From assembly GCF_028278985.1 (NCBI RefSeq), contig NZ_JANQTA010000002.1:62001-126000 (forward strand): DNA of 64,000 nucleotides, in the 5' to 3' direction. Of the stretch, positions 17,407-26,620 are shown in pieces. The DNA comes from Candidatus Nitrosopumilus sp. Its GTDB lineage: Archaea; Thermoproteota; Nitrososphaeria; Nitrososphaerales; Nitrosopumilaceae. Position numbers and translations under genes: made by a program. Position 1 is the first letter of the stretch, and each line of letters starts with the position of its first letter. The notes beneath the pieces are model-generated. The model made no database searches, had not been told where the DNA came from, and saw only the letters and a program-made list of their open reading frames with translations.

Positions 17407-17809
17407 AGCACTTGATACTTATCGAAAATTAATTGAGAAAAAAGATGGAGTAGAAGCTCTTACTGAAAAAGAGCAAGAAGATTTAGAAAAGAAACTAAAA
17501 CAAATTGAAGAACGTGAAGTAGTAGAAAGAGTCGAAGAACATGACCCAGTAGAAATCCCATGTGAGAAAAACAAAATCACAATTGGTCCTCCAACACTAA
17601 CAAGATTTGAAAAAGCAAGAATTATGGGAGCAAGAGCACTGCAACTATCATTAGGTGCACCACCATTTATCCCAATTCCAAAAACTGCTAGAATTTCATT
17701 AGATATTTCAATGGAAGAATTAGATCAGAGAGTGATCCCTATTACTATTAGAAGGGTTCTTCCAAACGGAGATTATCAAAATATCCCTATTGATTATTTT
17801 GAAAAATGA
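17282..17809 (+). CDS. rpoK: RNA polymerase subunit K (Rpb6/RpoK) with acidic N-terminal extension
   Basis: LTRFEKARIMGARALQLSLGAPPFIPIP...QRVIPITIRRVLPNG. In-frame ATG at 17282 preferred over 17159. Confidence 0.85.
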   Translation: MIRLYNVLRKIRYLSSAKETEVVEAPEVAEAEETEENAGLNKALDTYRKLIEKKDGVEALTEKEQEDLEKKLKQIEEREVVERVEEHDPVEIPCEKNKITIGPPTLTRFEKARIMGARALQLSLGAPPFIPIPKTARISLDISMEELDQRVIPITIRRVLPNGDYQNIPIDYFEK

Positions 17810-17860
17810 ATCAATGGTCGATAAAACTTAAAAGAACAAAAAATTGCTGATTGTTGAATA

Positions 17861-18175
17861 ATGCTCATGGACGAGACAAGTGAACGATATGGTCACGAGC
17901 AGACCGAAAAGTCTGAGGACAATATCATGAATATTGGAAACAACCCTGTAATGCAATCAGCTATTGATGTCCTTACAATGTTAGGTAACAAGAGTCAAGT
18001 AGTTTTAAGAGCTAGAGGTAATTCAATTCCAAATGCAGTTGCTGTTGCAAATATTATCACTGAAAAAATGCTAAATGGAAATTCCAAAGTTGACAACATC
18101 AAATTAGATACTGCTCAAGAACCAGGAATAGGAAGAATGTTATCAACAATTGAGATTATTTTATCAAAAACCTAG
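17861..18175 (+). CDS. albA: DNA/RNA-binding protein Alba
   Basis: NPVMQSAIDVLTMLGNKSQVVLRARGNSIPNAVAVANII. Confidence 0.9.
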   Translation: MLMDETSERYGHEQTEKSEDNIMNIGNNPVMQSAIDVLTMLGNKSQVVLRARGNSIPNAVAVANIITEKMLNGNSKVDNIKLDTAQEPGIGRMLSTIEIILSKT

Positions 18176-18597
18176 TAGACACTGCCTGGGCCTTTAAGAA
18201 GCATATTTTCACATTCTTTGCAAACTTGTTCATCAATATCAGTTTCCAAGTTGTGGTGAATTTCGCAAATCAAAAGACTTGATTTAATGTAGTTACACAA
18301 TCCAATGAATTTCGAAAGACTGGATGGAGTGTATGCCATGTCTGATGAAAGGTTTTCACATAGTTCATCGATTAATTCTGCTACTTGTTTTTCAGCTAAT
18401 AGTTTTGCAATTAAAGAAGGATCACCTCGAGTGCCACGAATGTAGTTACTAACTGCAGCCTGAGTTACACCAAGCATTTTTGAAATTTCATCTTCTCTAA
18501 TGTTGTGGTCTTCGGCTAATTTTTTTGCAAGAATTGCACGTAATGCTGGGATCAATGTTTTAGATTCAATCTCAGCTGGCAGTAGCATATTTCCCAA
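18172..18597 (-). CDS. HTH transcriptional regulator
   Basis: HTH DEISKMLGVTQAAVSNYIRGTRGDPSL. Confidence 0.8.
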   Translation of the reverse strand: MGNMLLPAEIESKTLIPALRAILAKKLAEDHNIREDEISKMLGVTQAAVSNYIRGTRGDPSLIAKLLAEKQVAELIDELCENLSSDMAYTPSSLSKFIGLCNYIKSSLLICEIHHNLETDIDEQVCKECENMLLKGPGSVY

Positions 18598-18620
18598 GAA
18601 TTAAACAAAGAATTTAAAGT

Positions 18621-19619
18621 TTGCAAAATGCAATTAGGCATAGCTATTTTAATTTCAAAACAATGTCAACAATGTTGGATGAAATCTCCAAGAAACTATA
18701 CTCACTTTTAGAAGAATCATGTAATCAGTGTGAGGCAAATCTACTTTCATTATCAGGAGGACTAGATAGCTCAATCCTAGCATATTTTCTAAAAAACAAA
18801 AATCCAAAGACAATTGCAATCATTGCAGAAGATTTTGTATCAACCGATTTGACATATTCACAGATGATCTCAAAAGAACTAGGATTAGAATTATCTATTT
18901 TCAATGTAACAACTGCAGAAATTTTGGAGGCAATAGAAAGTACCATCAAGATTTTGAAAAACTTCAACGATATTGAAATTCGAAACAATGTTGTGATGTA
19001 TTTGGCAATAAAATGGGCAAAAGACAATGGATTTAACTCTATTATTTCAGGAGATGGGGCAGATGAGCTGTTTGCAGGATATAACTTCCTAGTTAACAAA
19101 CCTGAAAATGAACTAGAATCAGAAATCAAAAGGGTGTGCTCTGTAATGCATTTTCCAACTCAAGAGATAGGCAAAGCATTAGACATCAAAATCGAATCAC
19201 CATTTCTGGATGAAAATGTTATGGAATTTGCAAAAAACATACCTGCTAATCTTAAAGTAAAAAATGAAAATGATAGGAGGCATGGCAAATGGATTTTAAG
19301 AAAAACATTTGAAAAATTCATTCCAAAACAAATCGCATGGAGAGCAAAATCTCCAATGCAGGATGGCTCTGGAACAGCAGGATTGACAAATTTGTTTGAA
19401 TCAATAGTTGATGAAGAAAAATTTGTTGAAAAGAAACTCACAGTAGAAGTTAAGGAGAATGTGGTAATACGAACTAGAGAATCAATGCATTATTATGAAA
19501 TTTTCAAGAAAATGTTTGGATCTCCTGTCTCAAAAAATCCAGAACACCCATGTCCATATTGTAAACATGAAGTAAAAGACTCTAAATTTTGTAGAATGTG
19601 CGGGGCTTTTCCCATCTAG
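18621..19619 (+). CDS. Asparagine-synthase-like ATP-pyrophosphatase with C-terminal zinc ribbon
   Basis: LSGGLDSS PP-loop, SGDGADELFAGY; C-terminal CPYCKHEVKDSKFCRMCG; no N-terminal glutaminase domain. Confidence 0.8.
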   Translation: MQNAIRHSYFNFKTMSTMLDEISKKLYSLLEESCNQCEANLLSLSGGLDSSILAYFLKNKNPKTIAIIAEDFVSTDLTYSQMISKELGLELSIFNVTTAEILEAIESTIKILKNFNDIEIRNNVVMYLAIKWAKDNGFNSIISGDGADELFAGYNFLVNKPENELESEIKRVCSVMHFPTQEIGKALDIKIESPFLDENVMEFAKNIPANLKVKNENDRRHGKWILRKTFEKFIPKQIAWRAKSPMQDGSGTAGLTNLFESIVDEEKFVEKKLTVEVKENVVIRTRESMHYYEIFKKMFGSPVSKNPEHPCPYCKHEVKDSKFCRMCGAFPI

Positions 19620-19762
19620 ACATTATTTTTATATTTTCTAGGTTTTTTGATAAAAATTCTTCTGCAGCCATTGCAGCAAAAATAGAATTTCTTTCCATCA
19701 TATTCATGAAGTAAAGCTAAATCCTCTTCAAGTTCAATTCCACATACAGGATCTACTGGCAC
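19616..19762 (-). CDS. YHS-domain small protein (48 aa), absent from ORF track
   Basis: GTG start at 19762: MPVDPVCGIELEEDLALLHEYDGKKFYFCCNGCRRIFIKKPRKYKNNV*; DPVCGIE...YFCCNGC is YHS-typical. Confidence 0.7.
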   Translation of the reverse strand: MPVDPVCGIELEEDLALLHEYDGKKFYFCCNGCRRIFIKKPRKYKNNV

Positions 19763-19807
19763 AGATTGTCCACTTTTGGATTCTATTTATAGATTCAGCA
19801 ATGAAAA

Positions 19808-20059
19808 CTAGGCAGAAAGTTTTTGATAGATTTTAGAGGCAACAGTATTAGTCATTATTGATAGATGTTCAATTTCCAATTTTACCTCAAGACAATTTTT
19901 CAGTGAAGTAATTACTTCAATTTCATTTACTGCTCCAAAAAATTCAGGTTTTCCAAAACATTTCTCACAAACATACCATTCTGGTGATGGTTGTTTAGGA
20001 CTAAGTGGTTTGTATTTTATTTTGTAAATTGATTCGTGTCTATCGTGGCATTTGTTCAT
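19808..20059 (-). CDS. Hypothetical protein
   Basis: CEKC motif; start overlaps the upstream ORF stop. Confidence 0.5.
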   Translation of the reverse strand: MNKCHDRHESIYKIKYKPLSPKQPSPEWYVCEKCFGKPEFFGAVNEIEVITSLKNCLEVKLEIEHLSIMTNTVASKIYQKLSA

Positions 20060-20271
20060 ACAGTCAACTCCTTTGCAGGAGACTTGATTTTCAATGTAAC
20101 ATCTGTAGTCATTTTGAGAATGTGTTCGATTTCATCTTTGTTCAAATCTTCTCTTCCTTCATCAAAACATTTTGAAACTACAGTTCCAATTTCTTTTGTT
20201 AATTCAGAAATAGCCAAATAATCAGTTTTTGATTTTTCACCAGTATTCATACAGAAATTTTCTGATCGCAA
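20056..20271 (-). CDS. Hypothetical protein
   Basis: Overlaps the next minus ORF by 4 nt. Confidence 0.5.
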   Translation of the reverse strand: MRSENFCMNTGEKSKTDYLAISELTKEIGTVVSKCFDEGREDLNKDEIEHILKMTTDVTLKIKSPAKELTV

Positions 20272-20317
20272 TTACTAATTAAGAAGATCATAAAGTCCCA
20301 AATATGGAAATAGATAC

Positions 20318-20683
20318 TTAGGAATGAACTATTTCTAAGATTTTTTTTGGCAGAACGCCATAATCAGTGTCAGGCTCTGCAACAACATACAAAATGTCAT
20401 CATTAATTATGACACTAATTGCCAAGGCTCTTTCACGAGAGGCCATTGCAAAATTTACTGGCCCCAATTGTTTATCAAACTCTTTTCTCATTTTGACACG
20501 CAATGCAAGTTCCATGAAAATCATTTCATCATCTTTTTCATTTTCTAGAGGTTCGACATTTTCTTTCATGCCACCTGCAACCAATCTACCTCGTTCATTT
20601 ATCACTCCAGCAAATCGGATTTTAGAGTCAATTGATAAAATAGAATTACAAATTGTTGTATAATCATATATCTTGGCAGACAA
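20318..20683 (-). CDS. Conserved hypothetical protein (thaumarchaeal type)
   Basis: Intact 121-aa ORF (IRFAGVINERGRLVAGGM...). Confidence 0.65.
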   Translation of the reverse strand: MSAKIYDYTTICNSILSIDSKIRFAGVINERGRLVAGGMKENVEPLENEKDDEMIFMELALRVKMRKEFDKQLGPVNFAMASRERALAISVIINDDILYVVAEPDTDYGVLPKKILEIVHS

Positions 20684-20755
20684 ATTAATCGAAATTCCTA
20701 AGATCAGCTCATTTATTATCTTTCTATAAAATTTTGAGACTAAAAATCAAAAATT

Positions 20756-21856
20756 CTATGATGTGAGTTTTTTCACTAGACCAAGAAACTCGTCTTCAGG
20801 AATTGGGGGAACCTTCATGATTTCCAGGTTTTCAGTTACATGTGCAGATGATTTCTGACCAACTAGAGGAGCCAATACTCCAGGAGAAGAACGAATGAAT
20901 TGTATTGCTCTCATAGAAGGTTTCATATCAACGAATTCGGGCATCACACCAGGCTGCAATAATCGCCCTTGCATAAATGGGACACTAGTAAACACTCCAA
21001 GATTCAATCGAGATGCAGCATCTAATGCAGAAATAGTATCTGAATCAAATGTTTGTGTTTTACCTAAAAGGGCTTGATCATAATACATGTTAAATGGTAA
21101 TTGGATAAACTTGAATCCGTGATTTTCTCCACCTACTGATTTTGCCATTGCTATAGTGTCCTGTAATGAGAGATACTGTGGATTTTCTTTTGTAACTCTG
21201 AAGCATTCCCATGTAGCCATTCCATAAAATTTAATTTTTCCTTCATCACGCTTTTGCTCATACAATTCAAAAACAGATTTTAGATTCTTCAAAAAAGTTT
21301 CTTTATCAACATCTTTAATTTGACCTTCAACTGCATTATGCAAATACATTAAATCTACTGTTTCAAGATCCAGATTTTTTAAACTTCTATCAAGTTGATC
21401 AGAAAGATATGATGCTGTCATACAGTGATAACCAGAAGTAATATCACCTTCTTTTACAACTCCATTATCAGTATATTCTTGTTTTACATATTCCCAAAAT
21501 TCTAATTGAACATCTGCATCATTTGTAACATATCCATTTTTAGTACTGACAAAAATTTCATCGCGAGTGATTTTACCTTCTTCAATTAACTCATTTAGGG
21601 CTTTACCAACTGAACGCTCTGCTTTTTGGGATCGGTAGTTGATTGCAGTATCAACAACATTTACACCAGATTCAATTGATTGTTTTACAGCACTAGTTAC
21701 AATGGAATCTGTCTCATTTGTTGGATCCCCAAGATAGGTTCCAATACCAACATTTGATAAAGTCAAATCGGCAAAATTTCTAAAATTTGCCTCATTTACG
21801 CCTGATTTTGAAGCAAATTTTTTGGTTCCTTCAGGTGTTGCAAAGCCAGAAATCAT
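20756..21856 (-). CDS. Aldo/keto reductase
   Basis: VDTAINYRSQKAERSVGKAL, DLMYLHN. Confidence 0.85.
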   Translation of the reverse strand: MISGFATPEGTKKFASKSGVNEANFRNFADLTLSNVGIGTYLGDPTNETDSIVTSAVKQSIESGVNVVDTAINYRSQKAERSVGKALNELIEEGKITRDEIFVSTKNGYVTNDADVQLEFWEYVKQEYTDNGVVKEGDITSGYHCMTASYLSDQLDRSLKNLDLETVDLMYLHNAVEGQIKDVDKETFLKNLKSVFELYEQKRDEGKIKFYGMATWECFRVTKENPQYLSLQDTIAMAKSVGGENHGFKFIQLPFNMYYDQALLGKTQTFDSDTISALDAASRLNLGVFTSVPFMQGRLLQPGVMPEFVDMKPSMRAIQFIRSSPGVLAPLVGQKSSAHVTENLEIMKVPPIPEDEFLGLVKKLTS

Positions 21857-21886
21857 ACAGAGTGTTTTAGGATGTTAAATTTATGT

Positions 21887-22777
21887 CTAAAGAGACAAGC
21901 CTATGAGAAAACTTGCCACAAATAGAGCTCCCGTAATCCGGCTAAACATCAGGGTTGATGACATGTAGGGAATTAGTTCATCAACAGTTGAATAATATTT
22001 TTTCAGACCAATTCCCGACTTTATCATCAAGGGAATTGTAACAAGACAAATCAAAGAAATAGTTGGAAAAAGATTCAAAGCAACTCCAGTAATAATTACA
22101 AAATATGAGACTAGTGGGAAAATCCAAATTAATTTTGAAGCAGTTTGTTTGCCTACAGCAATAACCAGAGTCTTCCTTCCTTTAGATTTGTCTGCATCAT
22201 GATCAGGAAAAGATGCAATAAAAAGAACCAGAGCAGATAATGATCCAACAACAGTTCCTGCCATTGCAGCTTCAACAGTTAATTGATCAGATTGAATGAA
22301 ATATGTTCCTAGTACAATCATTGAACCTTTAACTGCAACAAAAAATTCACCCAAACCAGAGTCAACAATTTTTGTAGAATAAAAGTAAATTGAAAGAATT
22401 GCAAATCCCAAAATTACTGCAATAATAATTCCATCTGTTAAGACAAAGTATCCCCCAATAACTGAACCAATTATTAGAAAAGCAATACCTGCTCTATATA
22501 CTGAAGATGGTTTGAGTAAACCTTCAGGTAATACACCAGTGCCACCGCTCATTTTTGTTTTTGGGGTTTGAGTATCAATTCCTCGCTTAAAATCCCAAAA
22601 GTCATTTAGTAAATCAACACTAGCGTGGAGTGCCATAACTCCAGCAAATGTCAAAATACCATCAAAAATATCAAATGAATTATGTTGCCACCAATTCAAA
22701 GACAATCCAACTGAAACTGCAATTACAGAAGCTAAGAGAAACCTAACTCTAATCACTCTAAACCAAACAGATAGCAT
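21887..22777 (-). CDS. UbiA/MenA-like prenyltransferase
   Basis: NDFWDFKRGID motif, second Asp motif SFPDHDADKSKGRKTL, multiple TM helices. Confidence 0.85.
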   Translation of the reverse strand: MLSVWFRVIRVRFLLASVIAVSVGLSLNWWQHNSFDIFDGILTFAGVMALHASVDLLNDFWDFKRGIDTQTPKTKMSGGTGVLPEGLLKPSSVYRAGIAFLIIGSVIGGYFVLTDGIIIAVILGFAILSIYFYSTKIVDSGLGEFFVAVKGSMIVLGTYFIQSDQLTVEAAMAGTVVGSLSALVLFIASFPDHDADKSKGRKTLVIAVGKQTASKLIWIFPLVSYFVIITGVALNLFPTISLICLVTIPLMIKSGIGLKKYYSTVDELIPYMSSTLMFSRITGALFVASFLIGLSL

Positions 22778-22859
22778 AATACTCTAAGACAGTTTTTCGG
22801 TATAATATCCATGAGATTGATTGAGGTTTGTTTATATCAAAAAATCTTCAAGGATAGGC

Positions 22860-23066
22860 ATGAAAATAGGGAATTTTCCAGATTCTGAGAGGAGAATTAG
22901 GCTCGAAATTGAAATTCATTGTACAAAATGTGGTAAGCAGGTACCAGGAGGAATACAGACGGGAGAAAAATATGCCCAGTCTGCAGAATTTCAACATGAC
23001 TTGAAGGAATTAAAAGAAAATTACCTATGTGGAATTTGTAGAGATAAAAAAAGAGTTCAGAAATAA
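22860..23066 (+). CDS. Small zinc-ribbon hypothetical protein
   Basis: CTKCG...CGIC; ATG at 22860 preferred over 22821. Confidence 0.55.
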   Translation: MKIGNFPDSERRIRLEIEIHCTKCGKQVPGGIQTGEKYAQSAEFQHDLKELKENYLCGICRDKKRVQK

Positions 23067-23067
23067 A

Positions 23068-25788
23068 TTAGAGTTCTTCCTCTTCTTCCCATTCTTCTTC
23101 AATTTGAGATTTTGATTTTTTGAGGAACATAAAGACAACGACGCCTACCATCAAAATTCCACCAATTACGATATAGATTATCCATTCAGGAAGTTCAAGA
23201 TCAATGGCATCAAAAGTTTGTTGAGGGGCATCCACATTTACTGTAAAGGAATCTTTTCCTTCAGCATAACCTTCAGCTGTTGCAATTATATCAAATGAAA
23301 TAGAAGGTCCATCAAATGCAGTCAAGCTTACAACTGCGCTACCATCAGAACTTGTTCTGACTTCAGCGGGAGTAATCAAGGCATCATCAGCTGTAACAAT
23401 TTTTAGAGATGCATTTGGAACTGATTCAGCATTTTCATCATCTACAAATAATCTAAATTCAATTGGCTCATCTGCTTTTACTTCAGTCGATAATCCACCA
23501 GTAAAGATGTTCAATTGTGTTTGTGATGATGCAGTATTCAAATAAGAAGATGTACCATTAACACCTTTTGCACTTGCATGAATCATTGTATTTCCAATTG
23601 AACCAGTTGTTTTAATTGGGAATGTTGAATAAGATGTACCTGTTGGAATTACAGCATCATCAAGAACTTGAACTACGCCATCTTCAGAAGAGGTAATTTT
23701 GGATTTCACATCAAATTTAGGAATTACAGGATTTCCCTGTAAATCAACTAATTGCACTACTCCAAAATTATGTAAATGATTTGCGTTGATTTTTTGCAAA
23801 GGTAATGTAACCTGCATTTGGGATGAAGGTTGAGTGACAAAGGTTTTACTTCCTTCCAAATCTAAATTAGCTTTTTCACCAATAGGCTCTACTGTTAAAG
23901 TCACCTTAGTTTCTTCAATTGAAACATTGAAGGTATCACTACGTAACTGTGCAAAAGCAAAGGTGGATTCTTTTGGAATTTCTACTAAACCATTGGTAGG
24001 AGTAACCAGGTATTTCCCATCTTCTTTCATGACTTTTGGACGCTCACTACCATCAAGTGCAACAAGGAAAACATCAAAAAATCCATCTCTATCAAAAATG
24101 AGGCTATCCTCACCTGTAGGAGAGAAAATTCTGACCTCTTTTTGTTCAAGGGTATTTACAACCTGAGTTTCAAAAGAACCAGTTCCAACACCGTTTACTG
24201 ATGCAGAAATGGTCAAAGGACCAGTTTTTTGACCAGTGGAAATTTCAGCAGTACCAAATGAATAAGAACTTGTAATCTTTCCACCATCAGTAATTTCAGC
24301 AAGTTCATCATCACTAGAAATTACATTGATCTGTTGAACATAGCCATCACTGTATTGACTTTCTTTAGCTTGGACAGGGTATAGTTCATCTTCTGCTAGG
24401 CAATCAACAGAGTAAAGAATAATTTCATCAGAATCTAAATCTCTGTTATGAGTAATTTCATCATCATCAATTAGACCGGATGATTCATCTTCTTGTTCTG
24501 CACATTCAGGATGAATTTCTACGGTTCTGCCATCAGGAAGAATTCCGTCATCATCTTCATCATCTTCAATTATTGATAATTGATATGTGAAAAATGTAGT
24601 TGCGTTACTTGGAATCATATCCAAACCAAATACATTCACAGTGTGTTGATAGTCTTTTACATCATATCCAAAATCAACATAGTTGTTTACAGTTCGTTTT
24701 ACGTTGTTAATTCCTTCAATAGATGTTCCAACTGTTCTAAAAGTATCAGTTGCTGTACCATATCCTTCTGCAGTAACACCAATCAAGATATTATTTTCTA
24801 GTAGATTTTGTAAACTAAATTTTTCTTGCAATAAAAATCCAAATTCACCTTTTTTTATTACAGGTCTTTCAGATAAAACATAGTCTGATAAAGTTTCACC
24901 AATTGGATATTGTTCGCTTGAAAAGAATTCCAAAGGAATTTCATCTGGAGTTTTCGTAGGATTCCCCTCAGAATCAACAACAGTTACAAAAATATCCAAA
25001 GTTCTATCAATTTCAGCAGGAATCATTTTTGGAAATACTGATAATTTCAAAGCCGTAGGTAGAGTGGATGAAATATGAATACTCTTTGCAGTATCTAATC
25101 CGGATTCATCATGAATTGCTCTTAGAAACGTATTTCCAGTTTTTTCATGAGCATAAAATGTGCCCCAGGCATAATAGGTTCCTTGTTTAATGATAAGAGA
25201 TTCAGAGTCAGCTGAACCAAGTCGGTTTTCATACTCTAATCTAATTTCAACATCATGTGGTGCCCTCACTAAAACATCATCGGTAGTTTTAAAGAAAACA
25301 GAAAAAGGCATTTTGGAATTTACGTGCATTTCATCTGTAGGAATATGAAGTTCTAATGAAAGTTCGTCAGGAAGATAAGATTTGTCAGTTCCAACCTCTA
25401 TTTTTTGAAAGGTTGTTTTTCCGTTTAATGTAGCTGTAATCGTGGTTTTCCCAGTTTCATCACCAACAGTAATAGGAAAAGTAACAAATTCTTCATTTGC
25501 TTTTAAGATAATTTTTGATGGAACAGAGGCGATTTCAGGATCATCTGAATTCAAACTTACTGCTACATCATATGAAGATGTAATTGGGACTCCGTGTTTG
25601 CTAAGCACAAAAAAGTATCCAACATTGTGGTCTCCGGAACCACTTTCTAAGTGATCAGGTGTAATTGCTAATTTAACAGAGTATTCATTTAATGCATCTA
25701 AATTCTGAGCAAAAGCTGTTTGGAGATTTCCTCCTAAAAGTAGGGTTATTGAAAGTAAGACAATTACGGATTTTTTTTGTGTCATCAT
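23068..25788 (-). CDS. Large secreted surface protein with repeated Ig-like segments and C-terminal TM anchor
   Basis: Signal peptide, repetitive beta-rich sequence, C-terminal WIIYIVIGGILMVGVVVFMFLKK plus acidic tail. Confidence 0.75.
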   Translation of the reverse strand: MMTQKKSVIVLLSITLLLGGNLQTAFAQNLDALNEYSVKLAITPDHLESGSGDHNVGYFFVLSKHGVPITSSYDVAVSLNSDDPEIASVPSKIILKANEEFVTFPITVGDETGKTTITATLNGKTTFQKIEVGTDKSYLPDELSLELHIPTDEMHVNSKMPFSVFFKTTDDVLVRAPHDVEIRLEYENRLGSADSESLIIKQGTYYAWGTFYAHEKTGNTFLRAIHDESGLDTAKSIHISSTLPTALKLSVFPKMIPAEIDRTLDIFVTVVDSEGNPTKTPDEIPLEFFSSEQYPIGETLSDYVLSERPVIKKGEFGFLLQEKFSLQNLLENNILIGVTAEGYGTATDTFRTVGTSIEGINNVKRTVNNYVDFGYDVKDYQHTVNVFGLDMIPSNATTFFTYQLSIIEDDEDDDGILPDGRTVEIHPECAEQEDESSGLIDDDEITHNRDLDSDEIILYSVDCLAEDELYPVQAKESQYSDGYVQQINVISSDDELAEITDGGKITSSYSFGTAEISTGQKTGPLTISASVNGVGTGSFETQVVNTLEQKEVRIFSPTGEDSLIFDRDGFFDVFLVALDGSERPKVMKEDGKYLVTPTNGLVEIPKESTFAFAQLRSDTFNVSIEETKVTLTVEPIGEKANLDLEGSKTFVTQPSSQMQVTLPLQKINANHLHNFGVVQLVDLQGNPVIPKFDVKSKITSSEDGVVQVLDDAVIPTGTSYSTFPIKTTGSIGNTMIHASAKGVNGTSSYLNTASSQTQLNIFTGGLSTEVKADEPIEFRLFVDDENAESVPNASLKIVTADDALITPAEVRTSSDGSAVVSLTAFDGPSISFDIIATAEGYAEGKDSFTVNVDAPQQTFDAIDLELPEWIIYIVIGGILMVGVVVFMFLKKSKSQIEEEWEEEEEL

Positions 25789-25849
25789 TTTTTTCCATTT
25801 TCCATTTTTTACTCCATTTTATTTCCATAAAAATGAAAAAAGGGTGGAG

Positions 25850-26497
25850 TTATCCACTTTGTTGACCTGCTACAACGGTTCCAGCAAATACTGCACCTTG
25901 TGCTGTGGTCAATTTGACTTGAACATCTCTACCAAACTGAACATTTTGTTCTAATTCAAGTAGAATTGTTGCTTGTTGACCTGGTTCAATAACGGCTGTT
26001 GGGTTTGTGGAAAGATCTGCAATTCCAGCAGTACCTCTAGTTACTATCACAAAGTCTTGTGCATCCATAAGTGCTGTGGCTGCAAAGTCTTCCAATGTTC
26101 CACCTGGAACATAGTTGTAAACTGCACCACCAAATCTAACTTCAGTTAATGCTGCTTGTGAAACACCTTGGTTAACTACGTAGATGGCAACTCTTTCCGT
26201 TGTTAATAAACCGTCATTTGCGTTACCGTCTGCAATTGTTGCAGGACCTGCATTGTCAGTTAAACTGCCATCATGAATCTGTAGGTTAGCCACATCACTA
26301 GCATCATATCCAACAACTTGGAGAGATTCTATTTGTGGAGCACCACTGATTTGAGCAGAACTGAAAAATCCTTGTGAGAACACAAAGACAATACTTCCAC
26401 CAACGACTGCGATTGCTACCAAAAGAAGGGTTGCAATAACTGGAGCAACTGCTCTTCTTGATGTCAACTTGTTTTGTTTTGACTGTAGTTTTGTCAT
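25850..26497 (-). CDS. Type IV pilin/archaellin-like protein
   Basis: Class III-type signal SRRAVAPVIATLLLVAIAVVGGSIVFVF. Confidence 0.8.
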   Translation of the reverse strand: MTKLQSKQNKLTSRRAVAPVIATLLLVAIAVVGGSIVFVFSQGFFSSAQISGAPQIESLQVVGYDASDVANLQIHDGSLTDNAGPATIADGNANDGLLTTERVAIYVVNQGVSQAALTEVRFGGAVYNYVPGGTLEDFAATALMDAQDFVIVTRGTAGIADLSTNPTAVIEPGQQATILLELEQNVQFGRDVQVKLTTAQGAVFAGTVVAGQQSG

Positions 26498-26620
26498 TTC
26501 TGATTTCTAAGAATCCAAAAAGATGTTAAAGTGGCCGATGTTCAATTTGCACAGCAATTCAAATTGTTGTTCATACAATACAACACTTTGTGTTTATACA
26601 TTGTAGGCGTCAATTTGCCA

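Noticed and set aside
18725-19441. Minus-strand ORFs inside the Asn-synthase-like gene
   Set aside because: Antisense shadows without recognisable domains.
23834-25654. Several plus ORFs inside the large surface-protein gene
   Set aside because: Antisense frames within a long intact gene.
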